Below are positions 36,376 to 46,752 of a DNA stretch of 64,000 bases, piece after piece; position 1 is the first letter of the stretch, and the number at the start of each line of letters is the position of its first letter. The notes under the pieces are model-generated. The model had not been told where the DNA came from. It searched no databases and saw nothing but the letters and a program-made list of their open reading frames with translations. The position numbers and the translations under genes were made by a program. This DNA is from an uncultured Clostridia bacterium (GTDB lineage: Bacteria > Bacillota > Clostridia > TANB77 > CAG-508). Location of the stretch: the NCBI GenBank assembly GCA_934162255.1, contig CAKPIG010000002.1:1-64000 (forward strand). The letters are read 5' to 3'.

Positions 36376-36636
36376 ATGGAAGAAAGAAATCTTCGTAAAG
36401 TTTTAGTTGGAACAGTTACATCTGACAAAATGGATAAAACAGTAGTTGTTTCAGTTAAAACAAGTGTAAGCCATAAAACATATGGAAAAACAGTAAAAAG
36501 AACATATAAATTAAAAGCTCATGATGAAGAAAATAACTGTCAAATAGGAGATAAAGTAAAAGTAATGGAAACAAGACCACTTTCTAAAGATAAAAGATGG
36601 AGAGTAGTTGAGATTCTTGAAAAAGGAGGAAAATAA
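36376..36636 (+). CDS. rpsQ: 30S ribosomal protein S17
   Basis: 86 residues with [19 protein letters not shown] and the later [17 protein letters not shown] of S17, an early-binding 16S rRNA protein with an OB fold. AGGAGG before the ATG. Confidence 0.98.
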   Translation: MEERNLRKVLVGTVTSDKMDKTVVVSVKTSVSHKTYGKTVKRTYKLKAHDEENNCQIGDKVKVMETRPLSKDKRWRVVEILEKGGK

Positions 36637-36639
36637 ATC

Positions 36640-37008
36640 ATGATACAACAACAAACAATATTAAAAGTTGCTGACAATACTGGAGCAAAAGAAATCATGT
36701 GTATCAGATGTTTAGGTGGATCATTCATGAAAACAGCTAACATCGGTGATGTTATAGTTGCCTCTGTAAAAACAGCAACACCAGGTGGAGTTGTTAAAAA
36801 AGGTGATGTAGTAAAAGCTGTAATAGTAAGAAGCAAAAAAGGTTTAAGAAGACCAGATGGTTCTTATGTGAAATTTGATGAAAACGCAGCAGTTATCATA
36901 AAAGATGATAAAACACCAAAAGGAACACGTATATTTGGACCAGTTGCAAGAGAATTAAGAGAAAAAGATTATATGAAAATATTATCATTAGCACCAGAGG
37001 TTCTATAA
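36640..37008 (+). CDS. rplN: 50S ribosomal protein L14
   Basis: 122 residues, the universal L14 length; [19 protein letters not shown] and [21 protein letters not shown] (shown in part) are diagnostic. L14 forms a 50S-30S bridge and is the docking site of ribosome silencing factor. Confidence 0.98.
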   Translation: MIQQQTILKVADNTGAKEIMCIRCLGGSFMKTANIGDVIVASVKTATPGGVVKKGDVVKAVIVRSKKGLRRPDGSYVKFDENAAVIIKDDKTPKGTRIFGPVARELREKDYMKILSLAPEVL

Positions 37009-37034
37009 AAATGTAAAGAAGGAGGTTAAACTCA

Positions 37035-37343
37035 ATGAAAGTAAAAAAAGGCGATACAGTTCAAGTTTTAACTGGAAATGATAAAGGTAAAACTGGAGAA
37101 GTATTAGAAGTTATACCAAAAGATTCAAAAGTAGTTGTAAAAGGTATAAATGTAAGAAAAAAACACATTAAACCTAGAAAACAAGGTGAAGAGGGAGGAA
37201 TAATCCCAGTTGAATGTGCAATAAACAGCTCAAAAGTAAATGTAGTATGCCCAAAATGTGGAAAAACTACAAAAATTGGATATAAAATTGAAAATGATAA
37301 AAAAGTTCGTATTTGTAAAAAATGTGGAGCTATAATCAAATAA
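37035..37343 (+). CDS. rplX: 50S ribosomal protein L24
   Basis: 102 residues with the KOW motif [22 protein letters not shown]-terminal [13 protein letters not shown]...CKKCG pair of CxxC motifs gives a zinc knuckle, common in Bacillota L24. It initiates 50S assembly. Confidence 0.97.
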   Translation: MKVKKGDTVQVLTGNDKGKTGEVLEVIPKDSKVVVKGINVRKKHIKPRKQGEEGGIIPVECAINSSKVNVVCPKCGKTTKIGYKIENDKKVRICKKCGAIIK

Positions 37344-37363
37344 TGAAAGGAGGAATAATAAAG

Positions 37364-37903
37364 ATGGAAAAACTAAGAGAACAATATGAAAAAGAAGTAA
37401 TTCCAGCATTAATGAAAAAATTCCAATATAAATCAGTTATGCAAGTTCCAAAACTTGATAAAATAGTTATAAATATCGGATTAGGAGATATAAAAGACAA
37501 TCCAAAATCATTAGAAAATGCAGTAAATGATTTAAGCATTATCACAGGTCAAAAACCAATGATTACAAAAGCAAAAAAATCAATAGCAGCATTTAAACTA
37601 AGAGAAGGTTCAAATGTAGGATGCAAAGTTACATTAAGAGCAGATAAAATGTATGATTTCGCATACAAATTATTTAATGTAGCACTTCCAAGAGTAAGAG
37701 ACTTTAGAGGAGTTTCTGCAAACTCATTTGATGGAAGAGGAAATTATTCAATGGGAATTAAAGAACAATTAATATTCCCAGAAATCGAATATGATAAAGT
37801 AGATAAATTAAGAGGTATGGATATCATATTTGTAACAACTGCTGAAACAGACGAAGAGGCTAAAGAATTATTAACATTATTAGGAATGCCTTTTAAAGCA
37901 TAA
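37364..37903 (+). CDS. rplE: 50S ribosomal protein L5
   Basis: 179 residues from the ATG that follows AAAGGAGG by 10 nt; a longer in-frame start would read through the end of rpl[17 protein letters not shown] and [13 protein letters not shown] are L5 signatures. It carries 5S rRNA and contacts P-site tRNA. Confidence 0.97.
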   Translation: MEKLREQYEKEVIPALMKKFQYKSVMQVPKLDKIVINIGLGDIKDNPKSLENAVNDLSIITGQKPMITKAKKSIAAFKLREGSNVGCKVTLRADKMYDFAYKLFNVALPRVRDFRGVSANSFDGRGNYSMGIKEQLIFPEIEYDKVDKLRGMDIIFVTTAETDEEAKELLTLLGMPFKA

Positions 37904-37922
37904 TTAAGGAGGAGAAAAAATA

Positions 37923-38108
37923 ATGGCTAAAAAAGCAATGAAAATAAAACAAGCTAGACCACAAAAATACAAAACAAGAGAATATAATAGATGTAAAATT
38001 TGTGGAAGACCACACAGCTTTATTAGAAAATATGGAATTTGCCGTGTATGTTTCAGAGAATTAGCACACAAAGGTGAAATTCCAGGTGTTAAAAAAGCAA
38101 GTTGGTAA
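37923..38108 (+). CDS. rpsZ: 30S ribosomal protein S14, zinc-binding type
   Basis: 61 residues with [20 protein letters not shown], the C+ form with four zinc-binding cysteines. Ends within the region upstream of rpsH. Confidence 0.98.
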   Translation: MAKKAMKIKQARPQKYKTREYNRCKICGRPHSFIRKYGICRVCFRELAHKGEIPGVKKASW

Positions 38109-38149
38109 AAGCTAAAAAAGATAAAATAAGTGAAAAGGAGGAGTATAAA

Positions 38150-38548
38150 GTGAATACTACAGATCCAATAGCAGATATGTTAACAAGAATAAGAAATGCT
38201 AACAGTGCTAAACATAAAACAGTTGATGTACCAGCTTCTAAAATGAAAACAGCAATAGCTGAGATTTTATTTAAAGAAGGATATATAAAATCATTTGAAT
38301 TAATAAACAATGAAAATCAAGGTATCATCAGAATAACATTAAAATATGATGAAAAAGGAACAAGAGTAATCGATGGAATAAAAAGAATCAGTAAACCAGG
38401 ATTAAGAGTATATGCAGGTAAAGAAGAATTACCAAAAGTACTTAATGGTTTAGGAATAGCTATAATTTCTACATCACAAGGATTAAAAACAGATAAAGAA
38501 GCTAGAGAAGCAGGTGTAGGTGGAGAAGTATTAGCATATATATGGTAA
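38150..38548 (+). CDS. rpsH: 30S ribosomal protein S8
   Basis: 132 residues from a GTG with AAGGAGG 8 nt upstream; the longer in-frame ATG start overlaps rpsZ and adds a non-family extension. [16 protein letters not shown] and [21 protein letters not shown] are diagnostic. S8 is a central 16S binder and, in E. coli, the spc repressor. Confidence 0.97.
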   Translation: MNTTDPIADMLTRIRNANSAKHKTVDVPASKMKTAIAEILFKEGYIKSFELINNENQGIIRITLKYDEKGTRVIDGIKRISKPGLRVYAGKEELPKVLNGLGIAIISTSQGLKTDKEAREAGVGGEVLAYIW

Positions 38549-38640
38549 TCATCATATAAAAGGGAAAAATTAACCTAAATGTGAAAACATTTATTGTAAA
38601 TAAAACGTTAGGCGAACGCCCTAAAAAAGGAGGAAGAAAT

Positions 38641-39177
38641 ATGTCAAGAATAGGAAATAAACCTATTACAGTACCTGATGGAGTTGAAGTTAAAATAGAT
38701 GGACAAAAAATAACTGTAAAAGGACCAAAAGGTACATTAGAAAGAGAAATACATAAAAATATTTCTGTATCAATGGAAAACAATGTAATAACAGTAACAA
38801 GACCAAATGACTTAGCATTAAATAGAAGTCTACATGGTTTAACAAGAACATTAATAAACAACATGATAACAGGTGTTGAAAAAGAATATACAAGAGAATT
38901 ACAAATAAATGGAGTTGGTTATAGAGTTCAAAAACAAGGAAATAACTTAAATCTAGTATTAGGATATTCTCATCCAGTTATATTTGAAGCACCAGAAGGA
39001 ATCACATTTGATGTTCCAAACCAAAATACGATTATAGTAAGAGGAATTGATAAAGAATTAGTTGGTCAAACAGCAGCTAATATAAGAACAAAAAGACCAC
39101 CTGAAGTTTATAGAGGTAAAGGTATTAAATATGCTGAAGAAGTTATTAGACGTAAGGAAGGTAAAACAGGTAAATAA
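38641..39177 (+). CDS. rplF: 50S ribosomal protein L6
   Basis: 178 residues from the ATG behind AAAGGAGG; an upstream in-frame start is rejected. SRIGNKPITVPDGVEV and the C-terminal RRPPEVYRGKGIKYAEEVIRRKEGKTGK-type end (KRPPEVYRGKGIKY here) identify L6. A small GCG/CGC hairpin within the 92-nt upstream gap sits just before the ribosome site. Confidence 0.97.
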   Translation: MSRIGNKPITVPDGVEVKIDGQKITVKGPKGTLEREIHKNISVSMENNVITVTRPNDLALNRSLHGLTRTLINNMITGVEKEYTRELQINGVGYRVQKQGNNLNLVLGYSHPVIFEAPEGITFDVPNQNTIIVRGIDKELVGQTAANIRTKRPPEVYRGKGIKYAEEVIRRKEGKTGK

Positions 39178-39203
39178 AATCCAATAGAAAGGAGTAAAAA
39201 ATA

Positions 39204-39563
39204 ATGGTTAAGAAAACAGATAGAAAACTAGAAAGAACAAGAAGACATGTTAGAGTTAGAACTAAAGTATCTGGAACAGCTGAAAGACCAAGACTATGTA
39301 TATATAGAAGTAATTCAAATATATATGCTCAAATAATTGATGATGTTGCAGGAAATACATTAGTTTCAGCTTCAACATTAGATAAAGAAGTAAAAACAAA
39401 AAAATCTAACATAGAAGCAGCTAAAGAAGTTGGTACTTTAATTGCCAAAAGAGCTAAAGACAAAAAAATTACATCAGTAGTATATGACCGTGGTGGATAT
39501 ATTTATCATGGTATTGTCAAAGAATTAGCAGAAGCTGCTAGAGAAGGAGGGCTAGAATTCTAA
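39204..39563 (+). CDS. rplR: 50S ribosomal protein L18
   Basis: 119 residues: [19 protein letters not shown], then [20 protein letters not shown]18 binds 5S rRNA. The stop overlaps the rpsE start. Confidence 0.98.
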   Translation: MVKKTDRKLERTRRHVRVRTKVSGTAERPRLCIYRSNSNIYAQIIDDVAGNTLVSASTLDKEVKTKKSNIEAAKEVGTLIAKRAKDKKITSVVYDRGGYIYHGIVKELAEAAREGGLEF

Positions 39564-40054
39564 TGGAAGAAAATAAAACCCCAGAATTAAAAGAAAAAGT
39601 AGTAGCAATCAATAGAGTAGCAAAAGTAGTTAAAGGTGGTAGAACATTTAGATTCAGTGCTGTTGTTATCGTTGGAGACGGTGCAGGACATGTAGGAATC
39701 GGAAATGGAAAAGCTGCTGAAGTACCAGATGCTATCAGAAAAGCTATACAAGAAGCTAAAAAGAATTTAGTAGAAGTTCCAATTGTAGGAACAACAGTTC
39801 CTCACGAATTTGTAGGAGAATTTGGTAGTGCAAGAGTAATGCTAAAACCAGCTGCTGTTGGTACAGGACTTATTGCTGGAGGTAGCGTAAGACCAGTTCT
39901 AGAATTAGCTGGATATAAAGATATTCGTACAAAAGTTATAGGAACAAACAATCCAAGAAACGTTGTTTATGCAACAATTGAAGGATTAAAAAATATGCAA
40001 ACAATAGAGCAAGTTGCTAAAAAAAGAGGAAAAAAAGTAGAAGACATATTATAA
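39563..40054 (+). CDS. rpsE: 30S ribosomal protein S5
   Basis: 163 residues with the double-stranded RNA-binding motif ([18 protein letters not shown]) and [21 protein letters not shown]5 is an accuracy protein at the mRNA entry. Normally rpmD (L30) follows; here it is missing. Confidence 0.98.
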   Translation: MEENKTPELKEKVVAINRVAKVVKGGRTFRFSAVVIVGDGAGHVGIGNGKAAEVPDAIRKAIQEAKKNLVEVPIVGTTVPHEFVGEFGSARVMLKPAAVGTGLIAGGSVRPVLELAGYKDIRTKVIGTNNPRNVVYATIEGLKNMQTIEQVAKKRGKKVEDIL

Positions 40055-40118
40055 TACCAATTCAGTGAGAAGTAATTCTCGAAAAGAATGGACTCAAATT
40101 AAGGGAGGTGCAAAGAAA

Positions 40119-40553
40119 ATGAAATTAGGAGAACTAAAACCAGCTGTTGATAAAAAAGATAGAAAAAGAGTAGGTCGTGGAATAGGTTCAGGAACAGGAA
40201 AAACATCAGGAAAAGGACATAAAGGACAAAAAGCTAGATCTGGTGGAGGAGTAAGAAGAGGATTCGAAGGTGGTCAAACACCATTATATAGAAGACTACC
40301 AAAAAGAGGATTCACAAATATCCATGCCAAAAACTATACAGAAGTAACATTAACAATGTTAAATAAATCAAAAGCAACAGATGTAACAGCAGAAAGCTTA
40401 GTAGAAGAAGGAATAATTGGAAAAATCAATGATGGAATTGTAGTTTTAGCAACAGGAACATTAGACAAAAAATTAAATGTTAAAGCTAAGAGATTCACAG
40501 CAACTGCTAAGGAAAAAATAGAAGCCCTAGGCGGAAAGGCAGAGGTGATTTAG
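40119..40553 (+). CDS. rplO: 50S ribosomal protein L15
   Basis: 144 residues from the ATG behind [30 protein letters not shown] and [15 protein letters not shown] are classic. It lies 64 nt after rpsE; that gap contains a GAGAA/TTCTC hairpin but no rpmD. The TAG stop abuts the secY TTG. Confidence 0.97.
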   Translation: MKLGELKPAVDKKDRKRVGRGIGSGTGKTSGKGHKGQKARSGGGVRRGFEGGQTPLYRRLPKRGFTNIHAKNYTEVTLTMLNKSKATDVTAESLVEEGIIGKINDGIVVLATGTLDKKLNVKAKRFTATAKEKIEALGGKAEVI

Positions 40554-41873
40554 TTGTTTAAAACGATCAAAAACGCTTTAAAAACACCGGATGTAAGAAA
40601 AAGACTTTTATATACACTAGTACTAATAGTAATATTTAGATTAGGATGCTATATTACAGTACCAGGTGTAAACACAATTGTATTAAATGAAGCAATGTCT
40701 TCTAATAATGGAATTGCAGGATTTATAGACATAATATCTGGAGGAGCATTTTCTAGATTCTCTATATTTGCAATGTCTATAAGTCCATACATTACAGCTT
40801 CAATTGTTGTTCAATTACTATCTATGATAATACCTTCATTAGAGAGAATGGCTAAAGAAGGTGGAGAAGAAGGTAGAAAAGTGATGAATAGATTGACTAA
40901 GATAATAACATTAGTATTGGCAACAGTAGAAGCTATAGGAATCTATTTATCATATAGAACATCAGGAGCATTCATAAATCCAGGATGGTTAACAGGATGC
41001 CTAATAGTAGCATCACTAATAGCAGGAACATCTTTACTAATGTGGTTAGGAGAACAAATTACAAGTAAAGGAATAGGAAATGGTATATCAATAATAATAT
41101 TTGTAGGAATAATATCAAAATTACCATCATCAATAACAACATTATGGAATTTAATATTTACTAGTACAGGATTTAGCACAGTTGGACTAATAACAGCTAT
41201 AGGAATAATAATAGGAGCAATATTATTAGTAGCAGGAGTTGTATTTGTACAACAAGCTGAAAGAAGAGTACCAGTACAATACTCAAAGAAAGTTGTTGGA
41301 AGAAAAATGGTAGGAGCACAAAGTACTCACTTACCACTTAAACTTGCAATGTCAGGAGTAATACCTGTAATATTTGCATCATCATTTATGACATTTCCAG
41401 CAATGATAATATCAATGTTTGTAAAAGATGTTGCAAACTTAGGTGGATTCTGGGGAGTAATATATAAATTCTCACTAGCAACTTCATCTTCAAGTGTAGG
41501 TATTGGATATACAATAACAAATGCAATTGCTTACCTACTATTAATATTAGGATTTACATTTTTCTATACTTTTGCAACATTCAATCCAGCAGAAGTATCA
41601 AACAATATAAAGAAAAATGGTGGATTTATACCTGGAATAAGAGCAGGAAAGCCAACAACAGATTACTTAACATCTATAATAACAAAGTTGACAGTATTTG
41701 GAGGATTATTCTTATCTGTTATAGCAATATTGCCAATGTTATTAAGATTTACAAGTTTAAATGTTTCTTTTGGAGGGACATCAATATTAATCGTTGTAGG
41801 TGTTGCACTAGAAACAGTACAACAATTAGAATCTCAATTAGTAATGAGACACTATAAAGGATTCTTAGAATAA
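40554..41873 (+). CDS. secY: Preprotein translocase subunit SecY
   Basis: 439 residues with ten membrane helices. GGAFSRFSIFAMSISPYITAS is seen in part with the plug region, and RVPVQYSKKVVGRKM plus the cytoplasmic loop FNPAEVSNNIKKNGGFIPGIR are SecY signatures. TTG start directly after the rplO stop, with GAGGTG upstream. It forms the export channel used by SecA and SecDF. Confidence 0.97.
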   Translation: MFKTIKNALKTPDVRKRLLYTLVLIVIFRLGCYITVPGVNTIVLNEAMSSNNGIAGFIDIISGGAFSRFSIFAMSISPYITASIVVQLLSMIIPSLERMAKEGGEEGRKVMNRLTKIITLVLATVEAIGIYLSYRTSGAFINPGWLTGCLIVASLIAGTSLLMWLGEQITSKGIGNGISIIIFVGIISKLPSSITTLWNLIFTSTGFSTVGLITAIGIIIGAILLVAGVVFVQQAERRVPVQYSKKVVGRKMVGAQSTHLPLKLAMSGVIPVIFASSFMTFPAMIISMFVKDVANLGGFWGVIYKFSLATSSSSVGIGYTITNAIAYLLLILGFTFFYTFATFNPAEVSNNIKKNGGFIPGIRAGKPTTDYLTSIITKLTVFGGLFLSVIAILPMLLRFTSLNVSFGGTSILIVVGVALETVQQLESQLVMRHYKGFLE

Positions 41874-41884
41874 AATAGAAATAG

Positions 41885-41919
41885 AGAACTAAACAGAGAG
41901 TTAGTTCTTTATTTTTTTG
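41885..41919 (+). terminator. Intrinsic terminator between secY and adk
   Basis: AGAACTAA/TTAGTTCT stem with an 8-nt loop followed by TTATTTTTTT. A new promoter follows, so adk onward can be transcribed separately. Confidence 0.8.
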
Positions 41920-41949
41920 AAAAAAGAACCGTAAAAGCAGTATAAAACA

Positions 41950-41978
41950 TTGACAAATAAGGAAAAATAGGCTAAAAT
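41950..41978 (+). promoter_or_regulatory. Internal promoter upstream of adk
   Basis: TTGACA, 17 nt, TAAAAT, 75 nt before the adk ATG. Confidence 0.75.
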
Positions 41979-41993
41979 ATACTTGCAAATAGT

Positions 41994-42022
41994 ATGCCTC
42001 TAATAAGGAATATTAGGGGCAT
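41994..42022 (+). other. Hairpin in the adk leader
   Basis: ATGCCTCTAATA pairs with TATTAGGGGCAT (one T-G pair), 12 bp with a 5-nt loop. No T-run follows. It sits at about the 5' end of the adk mRNA and may stabilise it. Confidence 0.5.
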
Positions 42023-42053
42023 AAAATTTTCATGTAGAAAGGAAGAAAAAAAT

Positions 42054-42719
42054 ATGAAAATTATTATGTTAGGAGCACCTGGTACAGGTAAAGGAACAAT
42101 AGCGGGAATGCTATCAGAAAAATTAGGAATACCTCAAGTTTCAACAGGAGATATATTTAGAAAAAATATAAAAGAAGGAACAGAACTAGGTAAACTAGCA
42201 GAAAGTTATATAGAAAAAGGACAATTAGTACCTGATGATGTAACTATAAAAATTATAGAAGATAGATTAAATGATCCAGATACAGAAAAAGGAATAATAT
42301 TAGACGGATTCCCAAGAACTGTATATCAAGCAGAGAAACTTAAAGAAATATTAGCAGAAAAGGGAGAAAAAATTGATATTACAATTAATTTAATAACACC
42401 AAAAGAAGAAATAATAGAAAGAATAGTAAATAGAAGAGTATGCTCAAACCAAGAATGTAAAGCTGTATATAATGTGGTTCTACATCCACCTAAAGTTGAA
42501 GGAATTTGTGACAAATGCGGACATGAGCTAGTAACAAGAAAAGATGATAATTTAGAAACAGTAGAAAGCAGATTAGAACAATATTTTACACAAACAAGTC
42601 CACTTGTAGAATACTATGAAAAAGAAGGAATTTTATATTCAGCAGAAGTAAGTAAGACGATAAATAAAATGGGAGAAGATGTTGCTAAAGATATAATAGA
42701 GCATATAGAGAAAATGTAA
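42054..42719 (+). CDS. adk: Adenylate kinase
   Basis: 221 residues from the ATG preceded by AAAGGAAG; a longer in-frame ATG would run through the leader hairpin. P-loop GAPGTGKGT, DGFPRTVYQAE and the LID domain, whose C-x4-C and C-x2-C (CSNQEC, CDKC) form the zinc site of Gram-positive kinases. It keeps AMP/ADP/ATP in balance. Confidence 0.97.
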   Translation: MKIIMLGAPGTGKGTIAGMLSEKLGIPQVSTGDIFRKNIKEGTELGKLAESYIEKGQLVPDDVTIKIIEDRLNDPDTEKGIILDGFPRTVYQAEKLKEILAEKGEKIDITINLITPKEEIIERIVNRRVCSNQECKAVYNVVLHPPKVEGICDKCGHELVTRKDDNLETVESRLEQYFTQTSPLVEYYEKEGILYSAEVSKTINKMGEDVAKDIIEHIEKM

Positions 42720-42762
42720 AAACATTGTACCATAAAAGAGAATGAAAGGAAGTCAAGTTAAG

Positions 42763-43533
42763 ATGGTAACAATAAAATCAAAAAAAGAAATAGAATTGAT
42801 GAAAGAAGCTTGCAGAGTAACAGCATTAACTCATAAAGCAATAGAAGAAGCAATAAAACCAGGAATGACAACAGCAGATTTAGATAGAATTGCAGAACAA
42901 GCCATGATAAAAAATGGAGCAATTTCAGCAGAAAAAGGTTATGACCCAAGAATAAAAGGGGTTCCACCATATCCTGCAGCAACATGTATTTCAATAAATG
43001 ATGAAGTAATACATGGAGTTCCATCAAAAAATAGAGTAATTAAAGACGGAGATATAGTAAGTGTAGATTTAGTAGCGTTAAAAAATGGATATAATGGAGA
43101 TGCTGCAAGAACCTATATGGTAGGAAATGTTCCTAAAAATGCTAAGAGATTAGTAGAAGTAACAAAACAAGCATTTTTTGAAGGAATAAAATATGCAAAA
43201 AAAGGAAATAGAATAGGAGATATTTCACATGCAATTGGTGAATATGTAAAATCTCAAGGATATTCTGTAGTAAGAGAATTTCAAGGGCATGGAATTGGAA
43301 AAGAAATGCATGAAGATCCAGGAATTCCAAACTATGGTAAAGCAGGTAGAGGAATACGACTAGAACCAGGAATGACATTAGCAATAGAACCTATGGTAAT
43401 AGAAGGAAAACCAAATATATTAGAATTAGAAGATGGATGGACAATAATAACAGAAGATGGTAGTTTAGCAGCACATTATGAAAATACAATTTTAATTACA
43501 GAAAATGAGCCAGAAGTATTGACATTACTATAA
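42763..43533 (+). CDS. map: Type I methionine aminopeptidase
   Basis: 256 residues starting MVTIKSKKEIELMKEA, the usual Map N-terminus; an in-frame ATG 7 codons earlier has poor spacing. Metal ligands appear as D in DIVSVDLVAL and NGDAARTY, H in GHGIGKEMHEDP, and E in IEPMVIEG and HYENTILIT. It removes the N-terminal Met from new proteins. It occupies its conserved site between adk and infA. Confidence 0.96.
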   Translation: MVTIKSKKEIELMKEACRVTALTHKAIEEAIKPGMTTADLDRIAEQAMIKNGAISAEKGYDPRIKGVPPYPAATCISINDEVIHGVPSKNRVIKDGDIVSVDLVALKNGYNGDAARTYMVGNVPKNAKRLVEVTKQAFFEGIKYAKKGNRIGDISHAIGEYVKSQGYSVVREFQGHGIGKEMHEDPGIPNYGKAGRGIRLEPGMTLAIEPMVIEGKPNILELEDGWTIITEDGSLAAHYENTILITENEPEVLTLL

Positions 43534-43634
43534 AATTAGTATATAATGTATGAGTTAAAACTATAATTTTATAAATTGTAGAAAATTTTAGAAAAAACTA
43601 AAATATAAGCTCTTTAAGAAGGAGGTAAAAAAAC

Positions 43635-43853
43635 TTGGCAAAAGAAGATGTTATAGAAGTTGAAGGAACAGTAATTGAAACATTACCAAATACAAATTTC
43701 AAGGTAGAACTTGAAAATGGACATCAAATATTAGCACACATATCTGGTAAATTAAGAATGAACTATATAAAGATATTACCAGGAGATAAGGTAAAAGTAG
43801 AATTATCACCATATGATTTGACAAGAGGTAGAATCACTTGGAGAGCAAAATAG
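43635..43853 (+). CDS. infA: Translation initiation factor IF-1
   Basis: 72 residues from TTG with AAGGAGG 8 nt upstream. [17 protein letters not shown] and the S1-like OB fold ending RGRITWRAK identify IF-1. The usual KOW-domain gene between map and infA in some Clostridia is absent. Confidence 0.97.
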   Translation: MAKEDVIEVEGTVIETLPNTNFKVELENGHQILAHISGKLRMNYIKILPGDKVKVELSPYDLTRGRITWRAK

Positions 43854-43906
43854 TAGAAAACATAAATTAACCCAAATAGATATAATAATTTAGGAGGTGC
43901 AATAAA

Positions 43907-44020
43907 ATGAAGGTTAGACCATCAGTAAAACCAATTTGCGACAAATGTAAAGTTATAAAAAGAAAAGGTGTAATTAGAGTAATATGTGAAAACCCTAAAC
44001 ACAAACAAAGACAAGGGTAA
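43907..44020 (+). CDS. rpmJ: 50S ribosomal protein L36
   Basis: 37 residues ([16 protein letters not shown] onward). The zinc ligands C11, C14, C27 and H32 are present, so it is the zinc-containing form. AGGAGGTG before the ATG. It is followed by a long structured gap rather than directly by rpsM. Confidence 0.96.
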   Translation: MKVRPSVKPICDKCKVIKRKGVIRVICENPKHKQRQG

Positions 44021-44195
44021 CTAAGTTTATAACACAAATGAGGTAGCGGCTGTTAAGCATTTTGCTTACATATCAAATTTGTGTTTATATATATGTCCAA
44101 AAATAGTTTAAAGATCTAAGTAAACTTAGATGCATTTCACCTTTAAATAAAAATAGGACAACACTAAACAATAAAAGAAAAAATAAATTTTGGAG
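44021..44195 (+). ncRNA. Structured leader between rpmJ and rpsM
   Basis: Two domains. First: AACACAAAT (44031) pairs with ATTTGTGTT (44077), enclosing TAAGCA/TGCTTA (44054/44063). Second, a nested set: TGTCC/GGACA (44094/44156), TTTAAAG/CTTTAAA (44107/44141) and ATCTAAG/CTTAGAT (44114/44125) with a TAAA loop. All pairings are perfect. Because rpsD lies in this operon, an S4 autoregulatory target is the natural hypothesis. There is no T-run and no clear promoter. Confidence 0.65.
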
Positions 44196-44207
44196 GTGCA
44201 AAAAAAC

Positions 44208-44576
44208 ATGGCTCGTATAGCAGGAGTAGATTTACCAAAAGAAAAAAGAGTAGAAATAGGGCTAACATACATATATGGTATAGGAGTTGCTAGTTCAAGA
44301 AAAATTTTAGAGGCAGCAAAAGTAAATCCAGATACAAGAGTTAAAGACCTAACTGATGATGAGGTTAATAAAATAAGAAAAGTTATTGACGAATCATACA
44401 AAGTTGAAGGTGATTTAAGAAGAGAAGTTGCTCTTAATATAAAGAGATTAACTGAAATTGGATGTTATAGAGGATTAAGACATAGAAGAAGTCTTCCAGT
44501 TAGAGGACAAAGAACAAAAACTAATGCTCGTACAAGAAAAGGTCCAAGAAAATTAGTAAGTAAATCAAAGAAATAA
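44208..44576 (+). CDS. rpsM: 30S ribosomal protein S13
   Basis: 122 residues from the ATG after [29 protein letters not shown] and the C-terminal [19 protein letters not shown] are diagnostic. S13 contacts tRNA and forms a head bridge to 50S. First gene of the alpha segment. Confidence 0.98.
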   Translation: MARIAGVDLPKEKRVEIGLTYIYGIGVASSRKILEAAKVNPDTRVKDLTDDEVNKIRKVIDESYKVEGDLRREVALNIKRLTEIGCYRGLRHRRSLPVRGQRTKTNARTRKGPRKLVSKSKK

Positions 44577-44587
44577 TAATTTTTTAA

Positions 44588-44621
44588 AAGTCACATAACT
44601 TACAAATAATAGTAGTGACTT
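44588..44621 (+). other. Hairpin in the rpsM-rpsK gap
   Basis: AAGTCAC/GTGACTT, a perfect 7-bp stem with a 20-nt loop, 10 nt before the GGAGGG of rpsK. Possibly a translation or decay control element. Confidence 0.35.
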
Positions 44622-44653
44622 ATTGTCCAACAGAAGGAGGGAAATAAAAGAAA

Positions 44654-45052
44654 ATGGCTAACAAAAATGTAACAAAGAAACCAGTAGCTAGAAGAAATAG
44701 AAAAAACATTGAAAAAGGTGAAGCACATATTCATTCAAGCTTTAATAATACAATAGTTACAATTACAGATACAAACGGAAATACAATTTCATGGGGAAGT
44801 GCTGGAGGATTAGGATTCAAAGGATCAAGAAAAAGCACACCATTTGCAGCAGGAGAAGTTGCTGAAACAGCAGCAAAAGCAGCAATGGAACATGGATTAA
44901 AAACAGTAGAAGTATATGTTAAAGGACCAGGAGCTGGAAGAGAAGCTGCAATAAGAGCACTTCAATCAGCAGGTCTTGAACTAAGCAGTATTAAAGATGT
45001 AACACCAATCCCACACAATGGTTGTAGACCACCAAAAAGAAGAAGAGTTTAA
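44654..45052 (+). CDS. rpsK: 30S ribosomal protein S11
   Basis: 132 residues: [29 protein letters not shown] and the end [17 protein letters not shown]11 lies on the 30S platform near the Shine-Dalgarno helix. AGGAGGG ribosome site. Confidence 0.98.
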   Translation: MANKNVTKKPVARRNRKNIEKGEAHIHSSFNNTIVTITDTNGNTISWGSAGGLGFKGSRKSTPFAAGEVAETAAKAAMEHGLKTVEVYVKGPGAGREAAIRALQSAGLELSSIKDVTPIPHNGCRPPKRRRV

Positions 45053-45127
45053 TAAAAATTGGAAGATATGTTCCAAAAATAGAAATAAAACAAGATATAA
45101 AATCAATGAAAGAGGTGTAAATAGAAA

Positions 45128-45754
45128 ATGGCACGTTATACAGACGAACAATGTCGTATTTGCCGTAGAGAAGGACAAAAATTGTTCTTAAAAGGTTCAA
45201 GATGTTATTCTGATAAATGTAGTATCTCTAGAAGAAACTATGCACCAGGACAACACGGACAAAAAAGAGCAAAACTTTCTGAATACGGAACACAATTAAG
45301 AGAAAAACAAAAAACAAAATCATACTATGGAGTTGGAGAAAAACAATTCAGAAGATATTTTGAAATGGCATCTAATAAAAAAGGAATAACAGGTGATAAC
45401 TTACTACAAATATTAGAGAGCAGATTAGATAATGTAGTTTACAGATTAGGATTTGGAGCTTCAAGAGCTCAAGCAAGACAACTTGTAAACCATGGACAAT
45501 TTGAAGTAAATGGTAAAAAAGTTGATATTCCATCATACTTAGTAAAAGCAGGAGATGTAATAGCAGTAAGAGAAAGCAAAAAAGACAATGGAACAATTAA
45601 AGCAAATGTTGAAGCAAATGCTGCAAGACCAGTTCCAGCATGGTTAGAATTAAATAACGAAACTTTAAGTGGTAAAGTAGTAAGATTAGCATCTAGAGAA
45701 GATGTTGATATTCCAGTTGAAGAGCATTTAATAGTAGAGCTTTACTCTAAATAA
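45128..45754 (+). CDS. rpsD: 30S ribosomal protein S4
   Basis: 208 residues with an N-terminal zinc-type cluster ([13 protein letters not shown] at SDKCSIS), [13 protein letters not shown] and the S4 RNA-binding domain [19 protein letters not shown]. It nucleates 30S assembly and is a translational repressor of its own operon in several bacteria, making it the main candidate ligand of the leader before rpsM. Confidence 0.97.
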   Translation: MARYTDEQCRICRREGQKLFLKGSRCYSDKCSISRRNYAPGQHGQKRAKLSEYGTQLREKQKTKSYYGVGEKQFRRYFEMASNKKGITGDNLLQILESRLDNVVYRLGFGASRAQARQLVNHGQFEVNGKKVDIPSYLVKAGDVIAVRESKKDNGTIKANVEANAARPVPAWLELNNETLSGKVVRLASREDVDIPVEEHLIVELYSK

Positions 45755-45782
45755 TAGTTTTTAATAATATTAGGAGGTAAAA

Positions 45783-46730
45783 ATGATAGAATTTGAAAAG
45801 CCAAATATTGAATGTCTAGAGGTTGATGAGGCAAACAATTATGCAAAATTTGTATGCGAACCATTAGAAAGAGGATATGGTGTAACAATTGGAAATTCAC
45901 TAAGAAGAATATTACTTTCTTCATTAACAGGTTGTGCAATAACAAGTGTTAAAATAGAAGGTGTATTACATGAATTTTCAAGCATACCAAATGTTGTAGA
46001 AGATGTACCAGAAATAATAGTCAATTTAAAAAATGTAAGACTAAAGTTTGCTGAAAATGAAGAAAAAGTTATGAGGATTAACTTTAAAGGAGAGGGAGAA
46101 GTAACTGCAGGTGATATTATAACAGATGGAACTGTAGAAATCTTAAATCCAGACTTACATATAGCAACTGTATCAGAAGGTGGACAATTAATAATGGAAA
46201 TGACAGCAGATATGGGAAGAGGATATTCCCCTTCAGAAAAAAATAAAAAACCAAACCAAGACATATCTGTGCTTCCAATAGATTCAATTTATACACCAGT
46301 TAAAAAAGTAAATTATCAAGTAAAAAACACTAGAGTAGGGCAAATGGTTGACTATGATAAATTAATTATAGAAGTATGGACAAACGGTAGCTTAAAAGCT
46401 GATGAAGCATTAAGCTTAGCTGCAAAAGTAATGACAGGACATTTAGAATTATTCATAGATTTATCAGAAGCAACAAGAAATACACAAGTAATGATAGAAA
46501 AAGAAGAATCTAAAAAAGAAAAAGTATTAGAAACTTCAATAGAAGAATTAGAATTATCTGTAAGATCATTCAATTGTTTAAAAAGAGCAGGTATTGCTAC
46601 AGTTGAAGATTTAACAAACAAATCAGAGAGTGATATGATGAAAGTTAGAAACTTAGGAAAGAAATCATTAGATGAAGTAACTGCAAAATTACATTCATTA
46701 GGACTAAGTTTCGCTCAAGAAGATGAATAA
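45783..46730 (+). CDS. rpoA: DNA-directed RNA polymerase alpha subunit
   Basis: 315 residues: the N-terminal dimerisation domain with [20 protein letters not shown] and the C-terminal domain [17 protein letters not shown] followed by LGKKSLDEV, which binds UP elements and regulators. AGGAGG site. Confidence 0.98.
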   Translation: MIEFEKPNIECLEVDEANNYAKFVCEPLERGYGVTIGNSLRRILLSSLTGCAITSVKIEGVLHEFSSIPNVVEDVPEIIVNLKNVRLKFAENEEKVMRINFKGEGEVTAGDIITDGTVEILNPDLHIATVSEGGQLIMEMTADMGRGYSPSEKNKKPNQDISVLPIDSIYTPVKKVNYQVKNTRVGQMVDYDKLIIEVWTNGSLKADEALSLAAKVMTGHLELFIDLSEATRNTQVMIEKEESKKEKVLETSIEELELSVRSFNCLKRAGIATVEDLTNKSESDMMKVRNLGKKSLDEVTAKLHSLGLSFAQEDE

Positions 46731-46752
46731 AATATAAGAAGAGGTGAAAAAA

